From NCBI GenBank assembly GCA_025084515.1, contig JAJAGP010000937.1:124001-188000 (forward strand): DNA of 64,000 nt. The letters run 5' to 3'. Below the pieces are notes generated by a model. The model saw only the letters and a program-made list of their open reading frames with translations, was not told the DNA's origin and searched no databases. The DNA comes from Ancistrus triradiatus. Lineage: Eukaryota; Chordata; Actinopteri; Siluriformes; Loricariidae. Shown one piece after another: positions 10,663-20,825 of this stretch (its first letter is position 1; each line of letters starts with the position of its first letter). Position numbers and translations under genes: made by a program.

Positions 10663-13391
10663 CACTTAACACTACCAACATGCCCAGCCCTATAAACTAC
10701 ACACAACATCAGACCCACATAGACTAAACACTACACACAGTAACACACAGTCATATGAGCACCACCCACACTACCATCATACACTCACATCAAAAGCTTA
10801 GCATGTCAGTGTGATTGTTTTAGTAGGACCAGTCCGATATACTATACAGGTAGTCCTCGGGTTACGGCGTTTCGTGGTTACGACACATCTCCCATTTACT
10901 GTATAAAGCCTTGTTCCGACTTAAGTGGTTTTGCGTCGTAAACGTCATAACGCAAACGTCATAACGCAAACTTCGTGTTTGGTGTGCGCGGCGGAAGAAT
11001 ACACGGTTACCCTGTGTTAGGATAGGTGTTAGGATAGGATAAGTGCTTACAGTATGTTATTTACGTACAGTATGTACGTGTGTTCCGACTTACACCGAAA
11101 ATCGGTTTACGACGCCACCTAGGAACGGATCAACGTCGTAAGTCGAGGACTACCTGTAGTGTGTTATAGTCTGATTTTGTTATACCGTGATTATGTTAGA
11201 ATGTGATTGTGATTCTCTTGCTGTGTTTCTATACCCTGTGTGATCGTCCTGATTTAACTGTGTGTGTCTGTGTGTGTGTGTGCGTTTGTGTTGTACAGGG
11301 ATGACTAACAGGCCAGATCTGATTGATGATGCTCTGATGAGACCTGGCCGGTTTGAGGTTAAAATGGAAATTGGTAAGAACTGAACAACAAACAAAAAGA
11401 TTGCAGTTTGAACATGTTCTTACCCTATCAAAACATGTTACACTGTGTGTGTGTGTGTGTGTGTGTATGTTAATGTGCATGCAGGACTGCCAGATGAGAA
11501 GGGGCGAATGCAGATTCTCAGCATTCACACAAGTAAGATGCGAGAGTTTAAACTGCTCGCCACAGACGTGGACCTAAAGGAACTCTCTGTTGAAACCAAG
11601 AACTACAGTGGAGCAGAATTAGAGGGATTAGTGAGAGCTGCACAATCCACCGCCATGAACCGACACATCAAGGTTAATCACACACACACACAGACAATGT
11701 CAATGAAACAGTTGACTCAAATAAATTATTTTCAGACTTTTAATGTGTAAAGCTTCACTGTCTACACGTCACTGTCTGTGTCACCATTTCTGCACGTGTG
11801 TGTGTTCAGGCCACAGCTACAGTAGAAGTGGATTTGGAGAAGGCAGAGAAGCTGCAGGTGTGCAGAGCTGATTTTATGGGCTCTCTGAACAACGACATCA
11901 AACCTGTGAGTAACAGATGATTGATGAATTGTTTGATGGGATGTTCTGATGTTGGACCTGCTCATAGCTTCAATATCACAGTGAGCAATATGTACAGTTG
12001 TTAGTTAATGGTTGTTGGTTGGATGTGTTGCAGGCATTTGGCACTAATCAGGAGGATTATGCCAGCTACATCATGAATGGGATCATTAAGTGGGGAGATC
12101 CTGTCAGTCACATCCTGGAAGATGGAGAACTTCTCGTTCAGCAAACCAAAAACAGTGACAGAACCCCACTGGTGGCTGTACTGCTTGAGGGTATAAATTT
12201 AAGCTTATATATTGTTGTGAGGACAAATCACATCATTCTGTTTGGGAAAATTTTTTTTTTTGCTTTTTTGAAAAGCCGAAAAAAATCAAAATATTTGCTT
12301 TTGGTTACTGAGTTAAAGATTAGGACTAGATCTAGGTGTAATGTTAATTAGTTATGTTAATATGAATAAGCTACACCATCCCCACCAACTCACAGAGCAA
12401 ACCACACCCATGCACCCACAATCATCCAGCAACTCATCCTCTCTTATAGCTGAGGATTTCATGACCCATTTTGTACATGGTGACATAAGCTGAACAGTTT
12501 TCTCATCTGACTCATTTACTGAGATTCCACTGGCTTTCTACAATTTTTAAAACACTAACCCTAACTCTAACCATGGTACATCTCTGTCTGAGCTCAAGCC
12601 CTGCCCACCAACCTTAAAATTTCAGTTTCCTGTATCCCCATGAGTGGAATGAGCTTCCCACACCAATGAGAATAACATGTTGGAGACATTTTCTCTCTTC
12701 CTTATGTGAAGACCCAAAACAATAGACTGTGACTCGAACTGCTTAATGCTGATGTGCATATTTTACATTTTATTTGAACTATGACTCCATGACTTATTAG
12801 TTTACATAAATTAGTTTCATTCTTAGATTTATTATTTACGCCACCCAAGGAGGTCGGGTCCCTTTTTGAGGCTTGGTCCTCCCAAGGTTTCTTCCTCATA
12901 ACACTCAGGGAGTTTTTCCTTGCCACTGTCGCCCTAGGCTTGCTCAATTTGGGATTGGATGTAGATATTAGGAGATAACGTAAAATTGTAAAGTTGCTTT
13001 GAGACAATGCTCCATTGTAAAAAGCGCTATATAAATAGCTCTTTCTTGACTCTTCAAACAATACCTCAGATAGTGTTCTATCCTCTGTAGTTTTGTTATG
13101 TCTGCTCTTTGTGTTATCATCAACGTATCTTTGAGCTCTTAGTATTTGTTAATATGTCTGACCTTTCCATCAAACTGAGAACTAGCTTGGTATTGTCTGA
13201 GTAGCTTTAGTTTCTGGTCTGACTGGTAATCAATGCTTATTGAATTAGATTATTGAATACTTGCATGATGGCTAGTTCAACTGTTTGCACATTTTATAAT
13301 TCTCTCTGCATTAGAGCTGCCAAATGACTAAATGTAAAGGTACAGTAATTATTATGTTAACAGAAAGTATTCAGAATATAGGTTTATCAAC

Positions 13392-13422
<31 letters not shown>

Positions 13423-15612
13423 TGCAGGTCCTCCTCACAGTGGAAAAACTGCTCTAGCTGCAAAAATTGCTGAAGATTCTCAGTTTCCTTTCATTAAAAT
13501 CTGCAGCCCGGATAAAATGATTGGATTTTCTGAGATCTCCAAATGTCAGGCCATCAAAAAGGTCCAATATCCACTGTTACCCTCATCTTAATCCTTATTC
13601 TATTAATAATTATAAAGTTACATAAAATCATACTGTGTTTGTGTGTGTGTCATTAGATCTTTGATGATGCATATAAATCTCAGCTCAGCTGTGTGGTGGT
13701 GGATGATATTGAGAGGCTGCTGGGTGAGGTTAAAATCATTTGGTTTCGTTTATTGTTTCTAATTCAGTCTGCTTGATTAATTATTTATGTCATGATTTGC
13801 AGATTACGTTCCTATTGGTCCTCGATTCTCTAATCTGGTTCTACAAGCTCTGCTGGTTCTGCTAAAGAAAGCTCCACCTCATGTGTGTATAACATAAAAT
13901 CTATAATCTGTGTACATGTAGTTGTGTTTGTGTGTGTGTAAATATTACCTGATGATTAATGTGTGTGTTTATAATGTGAGTGTGATTAAGTTGTATATGT
14001 GAGCAGGGCCGTAAGCTGCTGATCATTGGCACCACAAGTCGTAAAGATGTCCTGCAGGAGATGGAGATGCTCGATGCCTTCAGCACCACCATCCACATCC
14101 CTAACATCAGTACTGGAGAACACCTGGTGGAAGCGCTAGAGGTCTCAAGCTACAAAAGCACATTATATGTTTCCTTGCATCACTTGTTATGACATCACAA
14201 TTCCCTACATCACATTAGAACACATCACAACTCAGGTATGGCTAAGGTGTGGTGCCTGTGCCTGACTGCTACCGGGTTATGTTACCAAAATAAGGACTCT
14301 AAAATAATGAGTTATTTTAACCCTTATCTAAGAAATCACATCAATCCAAATCAGTTAATATAAAATCAACTAATGATATTAACCCCAAAATACAAAATCA
14401 TGTTATCCCTAATCAATAAATGTAATAAACCCATGCTTACAAATTCAATTCCATAAATCCCAAACAACAAAATCTTACTAATTCTAATTAATCAATTCAT
14501 TCATAAATCCATTAATCAAAAAATTAAACAAAATCAAACTTGTAATAAAAAACTGTTTAACACATTTATTAAGTATTGCTTCTTCCTTCCTGCTAAAATG
14601 TGAACGTGTGTGCAACATGTGTGTGAATAATGTGTATAATGTGTGTGTGTCTGTATGTAGTTGTTGGGCAGTTTTACTGATGCTGAGAGAGTAACCATTG
14701 CTCAGAAGGTGAAGGGCAAAAGGGTTTGGATTGGGATTAAGAAACTGCTGATGCTTATCGAGATGTCGCTGCAGGTATGATCATTAAATATTGACTTATT
14801 ATCACTTCATTATTACCCTGGTGATTATAGGATGTCACCTTACAGCCATAGAAATGCCCAGTTTGATTCTTGGCTGCCTTCAGCCTGTGTGAAGTTTGTA
14901 TGTTCTCTCTGTGTTCATGAACATTTTCTCTGGGAAATACCAGTTTGTGTTAGGTCAAATGATGTCTCCGGTGTGGCCGAGAATATGTGTGTGTAAATTT
15001 GTGCCCTGCACTGGATTGGTGTCCTGTCTAACCCTGTGCTGCCAGTTAGGTCCCGGCTCCCTGTGACCCTGAATTGCATAAGCGGGATGGAAAGTGATTG
15101 AGTGTATTAATTACAGGTTGACTGAGTTCTGTCTGTAATGTACTGTAACACTGATAATATTGTAACATATGTGCGTGTGTGTGTGTGTGTGATACAGATG
15201 GACCAGGAGTATCGTGTCAGTAAATTTCTCTCTTTACTGAGGGATGAGGGAGCGTGAGTACATCCTTTATGTATTAAATCATTATATATTAAATATAGCA
15301 TGAGCACCTCTTGGTGGCTCCAGGTAAGAGCAGCTGTTGGTAACAGCACTATCTGAGGACCTGGGTTTGAACTACAGTCTGGACTTTCAACGTGAAACTC
15401 GGGTGGTGCTGTCTCAGGGCCCTGCTGTGGACTGTTGTTCCATCCACTGAACACTTTTACCTGTGTCCAATGAATTTTCAAATATCATATTTGCAATAAG
15501 CTGTTACACACATGCACACATCATTTATTTATTTTGTAATATCACCCATTTGTTGTGTTTATTTTAATTTCAAACTCTCAGACTGGATGAAAGTGATCAC
15601 ATCCGAGTGTAA
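10102..15612 (+). CDS. nsf: Vesicle-fusing ATPase NSF, 3' thirteen exons (partial gene)
   Basis: NSF is the hexameric AAA+ ATPase that, with SNAP adaptors, takes apart SNARE complexes after membrane fusion. Exons: 10102-10301, 10454-10619, 11299-11373, 11485-11672, 11810-11905, 12034-12190, 13428-13561, 13657-13723, 13803-13882, 14007-14141, 14661-14774, 15198-15253, 15582-15612. All phases join without a stop and give about 499 residues; human NSF has 744. D1 shows Walker A GPPGCGKT, Walker B IIIFDELDA and MRPGRFE with the arginine fingers. D2 shows GPPHSGKT and the family-typical VVVDDIERLL. The N domain and first part of D1 would lie upstream and were not found in 1-10101. The C terminus (EGALDESDHIRV) differs from the EGASPLDFD ending of mammalian NSF. 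The open frames and conserved motifs suggest a working gene. Fish can carry two nsf paralogues; which one this is cannot be told. Confidence 0.93.
10320..10352. repeat. (CA)n microsatellite in NSF intron
   Basis: Short CA run 18 bases after the exon that ends at 10301. Confidence 0.85.
10454..10619 (+). CDS. nsf: NSF exon: D1 Walker B
   Basis: Encodes LGANSGLHIIIFDELDAICK and on to NILVIG. IIIFDELD is the D1 Walker B with its catalytic Glu. The acceptor TATTAG follows a GT-rich run; the donor is GTACAC, next to a (CA)n array. Confidence 0.95.
10628..10664. repeat. (CA)n microsatellite at NSF donor
   Basis: CA run starting eight bases after the donor at 10620. Confidence 0.85.
10847..11156. 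mobile_element. 310-bp MITE with CAGGTAGTCCTCG ends and TA duplication
   Basis: The left end CAGGTAGTCCTCGGGTTACG and the right end, read in reverse, CAGGTAGTCCTCGACTTACG form inverted repeats. TA flanks both sides (10845-10846, 11157-11158), so a Tc1/mariner/pogo-type enzyme probably moved it. No coding capacity. It sits in the NSF intron before the exon at 11299. Confidence 0.8.
11299..11373 (+). CDS. nsf: NSF exon: D1 second region of homology
   Basis: 75 bp encoding MTNRPDLIDDALMRPGRFE and then VKMEI. The two arginines in RPGR are the likely D1 arginine fingers that reach the neighbouring subunit. GT microsatellite lies just before the acceptor. Confidence 0.95.
11485..11672 (+). CDS. 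nsf: NSF exon: D1 C-terminal helical part
   Basis: Encodes LPDEKGRMQILSIHTSKM through GAELEGLVRAAQSTAMNR and HIK. The GAELEGLVRAA segment corresponds to the D1 sensor-2 helix region. The acceptor sits 20 bases after a (GT)n run. Confidence 0.95.
11810..11905 (+). CDS. nsf: NSF exon: end of D1
   Basis: 96 bp, 32 codons in phase 0: ATATVEVDLEKAEKLQV, then CRADFMGSLNNDIKP. Matches the end of D1 before the D1-D2 linker. Confidence 0.93.
12034..12190 (+). CDS. nsf: NSF exon: D1-D2 linker and start of D2
   Basis: Encodes AFGTNQEDYASYIMNGIIKW through LLVQQTKNSDRTPLVAVLLEG. This stretch is close to identical with mammalian NSF and leads directly into the D2 P-loop. Confidence 0.95.
12825..13045 (+). 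mobile_element. L2-type LINE 3' end
   Basis: Contains the conserved fish LINE tail: GGTCCTCCCAAGGTTTCTTC, GAGTTTTTCCTTGCCACTGTC, TTGCTTTGAGACAATG and AAAGCGCTATATAAATAG. Related tails are at 25888-25990, 37056-37141 and, reversed, 54215-54430. Lies in an NSF intron. Confidence 0.65.
13394..13421. repeat. (GT)n microsatellite at NSF splice acceptor
   Basis: Pure GT run ending a few bases before the TTGCAG acceptor of the D2 Walker A exon. Confidence 0.9.
13428..13561 (+). CDS. nsf: NSF exon: D2 Walker A
   Basis: Encodes PPHSGKTALAAKIAEDSQFP and on to KCQAIKK. GPPHSGKT is the D2 P-loop. A pure (GT)n array ends five bases before the acceptor AG. The donor GTCCAA is a weak match to consensus. 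Confidence 0.95.
13657..13723 (+). CDS. nsf: NSF exon: D2 Walker B
   Basis: 67 bp encoding IFDDAYKSQLSCVVVDDIER and LL. D2 of NSF has DD where active AAA domains have DE, fitting its mainly structural ATP-binding role. Confidence 0.95.
13803..13882 (+). CDS. nsf: NSF exon: D2 core
   Basis: Encodes DYVPIGPRFSNLVLQALLVL, then LKKAPPH. The donor GTGTGT leads into another GT-rich intron. Confidence 0.95.
14007..14141 (+). CDS. nsf: NSF exon: D2 sensor region
   Basis: 135 bp, 45 codons: GRKLLIIGTTSRKDVLQEME through STTIHIPNISTGEHLVEALE. The donor GTCTCA is weak. Confidence 0.95.
14142..14660. other. nsf: NSF intron, AT-rich, no feature seen
   Basis: From 14281 to 14560 the sequence is strongly A-rich with many AATCA/AAATC words but no clear unit repeat or known element. 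Confidence 0.5.
14661..14774 (+). CDS. nsf: NSF exon: D2 helical part
   Basis: 114 bp, 38 codons: LLGSFTDAERVTIAQKVKGK, then RVWIGIKKLLMLIEMSLQ. Preceded by a GT-rich tract ending ATGTAG. Confidence 0.95.
15198..15253 (+). CDS. nsf: NSF penultimate exon
   Basis: 56 bp encoding MDQEYRVSKFLSLLRDEGA, the last helix of D2. Preceded by a (GT)n array with acceptor GATACAG. Confidence 0.93.
15582..15612 (+). CDS. nsf: NSF last coding exon (divergent C terminus)
   Basis: Acceptor CTCTCAG, then about 10 codons (LDESDHIRV) and TAA at 15610-15612. The exon start keeps the frame but the residues differ from the SPLDFD tail of mammalian NSF. It may be paralogue divergence, or the true last exon may be another one; confidence is lower than for the other exons. 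Confidence 0.65.
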
Positions 15613-16117
15613 CAAATCTGATCATGTCCTGGTGAGAACATCAAAAAAACTTTAACAGTAGATCAATAGCTTAATAATGAGTTTATTAGCTGTAGTAGAG
15701 ACTACTAGATGTAATGCAGTTCTGTTAACACTTCATTTCACTCCACTATAAACACTTCTGATAAACACTTCCGTGTGATTAAAGTGTAGTAGAGATAAGA
15801 GGAGGTTAGTGGAGGGAATTAAACAGCTTGAAAATGCAAAAAAAATTAAACACTAAAAACTGTACTTGAGTTAGTAAGTTAGTAACTGTTACTGTAGCTA
15901 GTGGTTATAGGTGTGAAATGTACATGAGATGTGTGCTTTCCTTTTGATTATGCATTTTCTGTTTTACCCCCACAGAGATCGTGGGTTCTAGGAATAACAA
16001 GTGGAGCACAGACATCACTGAAGAACCTACAACCTTCACCTTAGCATCTTACACACTTACACTATCTATCTGTCTCACACACACACACACACACACACAC
16101 ACGCAAGTACGCATGTA

Positions 16118-16157
<40 letters not shown>

Positions 16158-16580
16158 GCATGTCTCTCTGCTGTATTAACTGGTGTGTGTGGTATCTAGT
16201 GCTTCATGTGCTGCTTATCTGAATATAAATAAATATAATATAAATCAGAGTAATTTACATTTACACCACAATAAACTTGATATACTCTGTATTATACTTA
16301 TGTGTAGTGTGTGTGCGATATAGGTTGTATAGGTGATGCAGATGTATATTGTGTGTGTAACATGAACTATATTATGTGTATCATTGAAAATGTATTTATT
16401 ATGTTATTCAGATGAATTGTTTCTGTCGAATGGAAGCGAAGTTGTGTGTGTGTATTATGTGATTAATGATGGATGTTTTTTTTTTTTGCCTATGCATTCC
16501 TCGGTGATTATTGATTGATGTGAAGAGTTGTGAAGTCATCAATATTAATGTAAGACTGCAATAAAAGTACTCACATAGAA
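15613..16580 (+). terminator. nsf: Likely NSF 3' UTR with poly(A) signals
   Basis: AATAAA hexamers occur at 16270-16275 and 16560-16565. A (CA)n microsatellite with interruptions occupies 16076-16156 within this stretch. The last hexamer is the more likely end; the extent of the UTR is inferred. Confidence 0.5.
16076..16156. repeat. (CA)n microsatellite, interrupted
   Basis: Two CA arrays separated by ACGCAAGTACGCATGTACGT. Confidence 0.9.
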
Positions 16581-16737
16581 CCTGAGAGTGAAGTCATTCA
16601 TCCAATTTATTTAATAAAATAATGAGTATTATGTAAGAACATATTTATTTTTGTCTTTTACTTTCTTTTAATGAATATAATTAGTCATTATTAACATAAA
16701 ACTTGACATAACATTAGGCTTCACAAAAATGACAGAA

Positions 16738-16925
16738 GTGCCTTCTTCAGCTACCGTCAAGTATCAGAATGGAGGAAATAAGGCCGAAGAATGAGCTGGG
16801 CCCAGGGTGGCTGGGGGGGCAAGCAAAAGCAACATACCAGGATTGCCTTCTTCAGCTACCTTCAAGCATCATACCAGAATTGACTTCTTCAGCTACCATC
16901 AAGTATCAGAGTAGGGGAAATAATG
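16738..16925 (+). repeat. Imperfect local repeats (CTTCTTCAGCTACC unit)
   Basis: The phrase CTTCTTCAGCTACC followed by TCAAG(T/C)ATCA occurs three times (16742, 16848, 16886), with the word GGGGAAATAA or GGAGGAAATAA following two of them. Spacing is uneven. Confidence 0.65.
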
Positions 16926-17310
16926 TAAAGACGGTATCTGTGTAAGGGTGGGCGGGAGGTTGGGGATGGTGGGTGGGTTATAGGGAAGAATGTTAAAATG
17001 TAATAAAAGTACAAATGTAAAAAAAAGGGAAAAATGTAAAACAGCAGAATGAAGACACTTTCAATGCAGCCTCATGTTGGGGACTAGCCTTAGCCACTCC
17101 CCTTGCGACACCCACTCCCAGAATGCAATGCAACCCAGACACTCACCACGGAGTAGACACCTCCTGATATAAGAGGGAAGCCAGTGGTGACACGAGCCAA
17201 ATTTCATAACAGGGAGTCGAGTCAGCTGGCAAGGATGGAACCCGAACAAAAGAGTTCAAGCTCCTCGTACTTGCTGGCTGTTCCTCCTTGTTCCCTCCAG
17301 TTCAAACACG

Positions 17311-17410
17311 NNNNNNNNNNNNNNNNNNNNNNNNNNNNNNNNNNNNNNNNNNNNNNNNNNNNNNNNNNNNNNNNNNNNNNNNNNNNNNNNNNNNNNNNNN
17401 NNNNNNNNNN
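17311..17410. other. Assembly gap (100 N)
   Basis: Exactly 100 unknown bases, a conventional length for a gap of unknown size. It lies between the two genes and directly left of a Tc1 fragment, so a repeat probably caused the break. Any reading frame crossing it is meaningless. Confidence 0.99.
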
Positions 17411-17652
17411 CCGAGAGGGACTCAGATCCTGCAGTGCCAGGCGTGTCCCCCTGCTTAAGCCAGTACATGTCCAGGCCCGTCTGAAGTTTGCCAGAGAGCA
17501 TATGGATGATCCAGAAGAGGATTGAGAGAATATCATGTGGTCAGATGAAACTAAAATGGAACTTTTTGGTAAAAACTCAACTCGACATGTTTGGAGGAAG
17601 AAGAATGCTGAATCCCAAAAACACCATACCTACTGTGAAGCATTGGAGTATG
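17411..17652 (+). mobile_element. Tc1-like transposon fragment after the gap
   Basis: Encodes the middle of a Tc1 transposase: REGLRSCSARRVPLLKPVHV, then FAREHMDDPEED and, after a stop and frame change, a damaged DETK segment. Same family as 32413-33887. The left part is hidden by the N gap. Confidence 0.8.
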
Positions 17653-17963
17653 AACCAAAATACAAATGTGCACGATGTAAAACATAAATAAATATACTTT
17701 GCTGGCTGAACACAAAAAAGAGGGAACGAGTCCACTTGAAAACATTAAATAATAAATGTAAACGAACAAGCAGATAAACAAGGAACAAGCAGATAAAGTG
17801 AATGATTGAATGAATGATCACTGGCCTGTTATTTTATCAGCAGTTATTTCCACTTGCTATTTCTGCTGCATTATTTTAGCCAGTGCACACGGTTTCAGGT
17901 AGTTCTTCGCCTGACAGTAGAAGTCCCAATCATGCAGGGCCTCACATATAAACTAGTTTTACT

Positions 17964-17971
17964 GTAGTAGC

Positions 17972-18005
<34 letters not shown>

Positions 18006-18010
18006 ATAAT
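17964..18010. repeat. (TAG)n microsatellite
   Basis: Run of TAG/GTA triplets followed by TAATAATAG. Confidence 0.9.
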
Positions 18011-18846
18011 AGTAATATAAAGCAGCCTCCTGTTTTATTATAACAAGATAAACAGTTAATGATTTTAATAGCTTAGTTATTATGAAGGCAGCTGAAGGTG
18101 TTGACATTCATTAGGGTTTGCACATCTACTAAAGTTTAATGGTGAGATTGTGGTTAGCATCTCCTAGCAACAGCTGGTGTTGTGCTATTATGATTTATGC
18201 ACATCATTTCGAAATGGCTAAGCGGCCACAATAGGTTGCTCTCTGATGACGGAAGCATCACTGAGAGATTCTCTCCATATCTCTGTCTAAAATGGCAGAT
18301 GTGACGCATGAGGTTAAGGTCGGGGCTTAGCTTGCGCCGATTTGTGGGAGGTTGAAACGGTTTGAGCACTGATGAAGATGCTTTGCACGTTTACCTGTTA
18401 CATAGCAGAGGAGTTCAAAGCATGCGGAGAGACCGGCTGTTTACACAGGGAGATGGGAGATAAATCAGGAGCAGAAAGTGCATGGAGGTTTGCACACAGG
18501 GTCACGCATTTTGTTATTATATAGATACAATGTGTGTTTGAACTGAATGAAGATCCTCATATTGGGTCTGAACTCTCTCTGGTGGAGAGATGATATTGTT
18601 AAGGCAGGGCATCCCTACTCAGCGTAATGTGATCCAGCCGAACCAGATCTCACCATGCTCAGACCTGGGAGCTTCTGATGTGGCTGAACATCCAGGAAAG
18701 AATCCATGAAATGCAACTCTGTGATCAACAGACCTTCCCAGACCTTCCCAGATACAAAGCAAGTGGATCAATAGAAGAGTGCTGGTTTGCCAAGATGTGC
18801 TCTTTGCTGTCTCGCATGTTTATTTTTGGACTGTCCTTCTAATGAC
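18011..18846. other. Unannotated noncoding stretch
   Basis: No exon, inverted ends or known repeat recognised. Confidence 0.4.
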
Positions 18847-19410
18847 TGAGTGCGTTTACATGCACTTAATAATCTGGTCATAGTCGATTCGAATTTCTGC
18901 AGTTATCTGATTATTGAAGTGGTCATGAATACAGCATACTCCGATCTCGGAATCAGATTAAGAAAACCGATAAAGAGAGCTGGATTTTATTCCAGTAATC
19001 AGATTACTCATACCTTACACAGTTATCTGATTTCCTAATACAACATGATTGCCAGGTCCATCTATTCTAAAGACTTCGTTTTATTTTGCTTCATTTTTTC
19101 CATCGACTGCGACTGTTTTATTTTTCTCTGGAATCTGGCACCCTCGGAATCTCACGTGCCACAGAATTAAAGGCAGAATTAAACACTCTGAAATGGAGTA
19201 TATACTCTGGAAAATGAAGAAATTGATTATTTAATATTAAATTTTGGAGTTTATGTAACACATGTCTGTGAGATTATTGACTGGTTGCAAAGTAGAAATC
19301 TGATTACTGCTTGAGTCTTGTAATGGTTTCCCATTTTATGATTATTCAAGTGCATGCATACTTGTTGATCGGATTATTGACAAAATCTGACTTTCTGCAG
19401 TTATCGGATT
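18847..19410. mobile_element. MITE with GAGTGCGTTTACATGCACTTAA ends, interrupted on the right
   Basis: The left end GAGTGCGTTTACATGCACTT matches the family at 5105-5390. Near the right side TTATTCAAGTGCATGCATAC is a decayed inverse copy, followed by more family-like GATCGGATTATTG sequence. A Tc1 fragment begins at 19411 and probably cut the element. Confidence 0.55.
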
Positions 19411-19892
19411 GACAATGACCCCAAACACACCGCTCGGGCAACGAAGGAGTGGCTCCATAAACAGCATTTCAAGGTTCTGGAGTGGCCTAGCCAGTCTCCA
19501 GACCTCAACCCCATAGACAATTTGTGGAGGGTGTTGAAAGTCTGTGTTGCCCCAAAACATCACTGCTCTAGAGAAGATCTGCATGGAGGAAATGGGCCAA
19601 AATACCAGCTACAGTGTGTGCCAACCTGGTGAAGACTTACAGGAAACGTTTGACCTCTGTCATTGCCAGCAAAGGTCATGTTATAAAGTATTGAGTTGAA
19701 CTTTTGTTATTGACCAAATACTTATTTTCCACCATAATTTCCAATTAAATTCTTTGAAAATCCTACAATGTGATTTCCTGGATTTTTTTCTCATTTTGTC
19801 TCTCATAGTTGAAGTGTAGCTATGATGAAAATTACAGACCTCTCTCATCTTTCTATGTAGGAGAACTTACACAATCAGTGGCTGACTAAATA
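19411..19892 (+). mobile_element. Tc1-like transposon, 3' fragment
   Basis: Starts inside the transposase at the second catalytic Asp (GACAATGACCCCAAACACAC) and includes the third acid in SPDLNPIDN, where the usual Glu codon now reads Asp (CCCATAGACAAT). It continues through the stop and into the right terminal repeat, which runs into a GT microsatellite. Confidence 0.8.
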
Positions 19893-19903
19893 CTTTTATG
19901 ACT

Positions 19904-19906
<3 letters not shown>

Positions 19907-19942
<36 letters not shown>

Positions 19943-19963
19943 GTATATATGTATGTATGTATG

Positions 19964-19995
<32 letters not shown>

Positions 19996-20712
19996 TGTGT
20001 GTGTGTATATATATATATATATATACTCTCTCTCGATCTCTCTCTCTCTCTCTTCCTCTCCCCTCGTGTCTCTTCTCTCTCTCTCTTCTCTTATCTCTGT
20101 ACATCTCTCTCTCTACTCTCTCTCTCTCTCTCTAACTCTCTCTCTCTCTCTCTCTCATCTCTCTCTGTCTCTCTCTCTCTCTCTCTCTATCTCTCTGTCT
20201 CTCTCCTCTCTCTCTGTGTCTCTCTCCTCATCTCTCTCCTCTCTCCTCATCTCTCCTCTCTCTCTCCTCTCCTCCCCCTCTCTCTCTCCTCTCTCTCTAT
20301 CTCTCTCCCTCTCTCTTCGTCTCTCTCTCTTCTCTCTCTATCTCTCTCTCTCTCTCTCTCCTTCCTCTTCTCTCTCTCCCCCCCCCCCCCACTCCCTCCT
20401 CACCTCACCTCCATCCCTCCCTCTCCCTACCTACTCCATCTCTCCCCTCTCTCCCCCCCTCCCCCCCCCCCTATCTCTCGTCCTCTCTATCCTCTCTCTC
20501 TCCGTCTCTTTGTTTTGTGTTTTTTTTTATTTTTTTTTTTTTTTCTCTCTCTCTCTATCTCTTTTATTTGTTTTTTTTTTTTTGTTTGTTTTTTTTGTTT
20601 TTTTTTTGTTTTTGTCTCTCTCTCTCTCTCATCTCATCGTCTGTCATCTCTCACGTCCATCTCTCTCTCATCTCTCCTCTCTCTTTTTGTTTTTTTTTTT
20701 TTCGTAATTTTT

Positions 20713-20785
<73 letters not shown>

Positions 20786-20825
20786 GTATATATATATATA
20801 TATATAATACACACACACCCACCCA
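19907..20825. repeat. Compound low-complexity block: GT, GTAT, TA, CT, T and GT again
   Basis: Order: (GT)n 19907-19932, GTAT repeats to 20000, (TA)n to 20026, CT-rich irregular tract 20027-20515, T-rich with CT islands to 20716, (GT)n 20717-20776, then GTAT/TA to 20808 and a CA/CCCA tail. Long apparent proteins of Ser/Leu or Cys/Val here are composition artefacts. Such blocks are prone to length error in assembly. Confidence 0.95.

Noticed and set aside
15300..15470. Possible SINE with GGGTTTGAACTACAG
   Set aside because: One B-box-like word only; the body does not follow the SINE family of the window.
16738..16925. CRISPR-like short repeats
   Set aside because: Only three uneven copies in a vertebrate genome; no regular spacers or cas genes.
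17184..17536. Frames crossing 17311-17410
   Set aside because: They run through 100 unknown bases, so the frame is arbitrary; the right part is Tc1.
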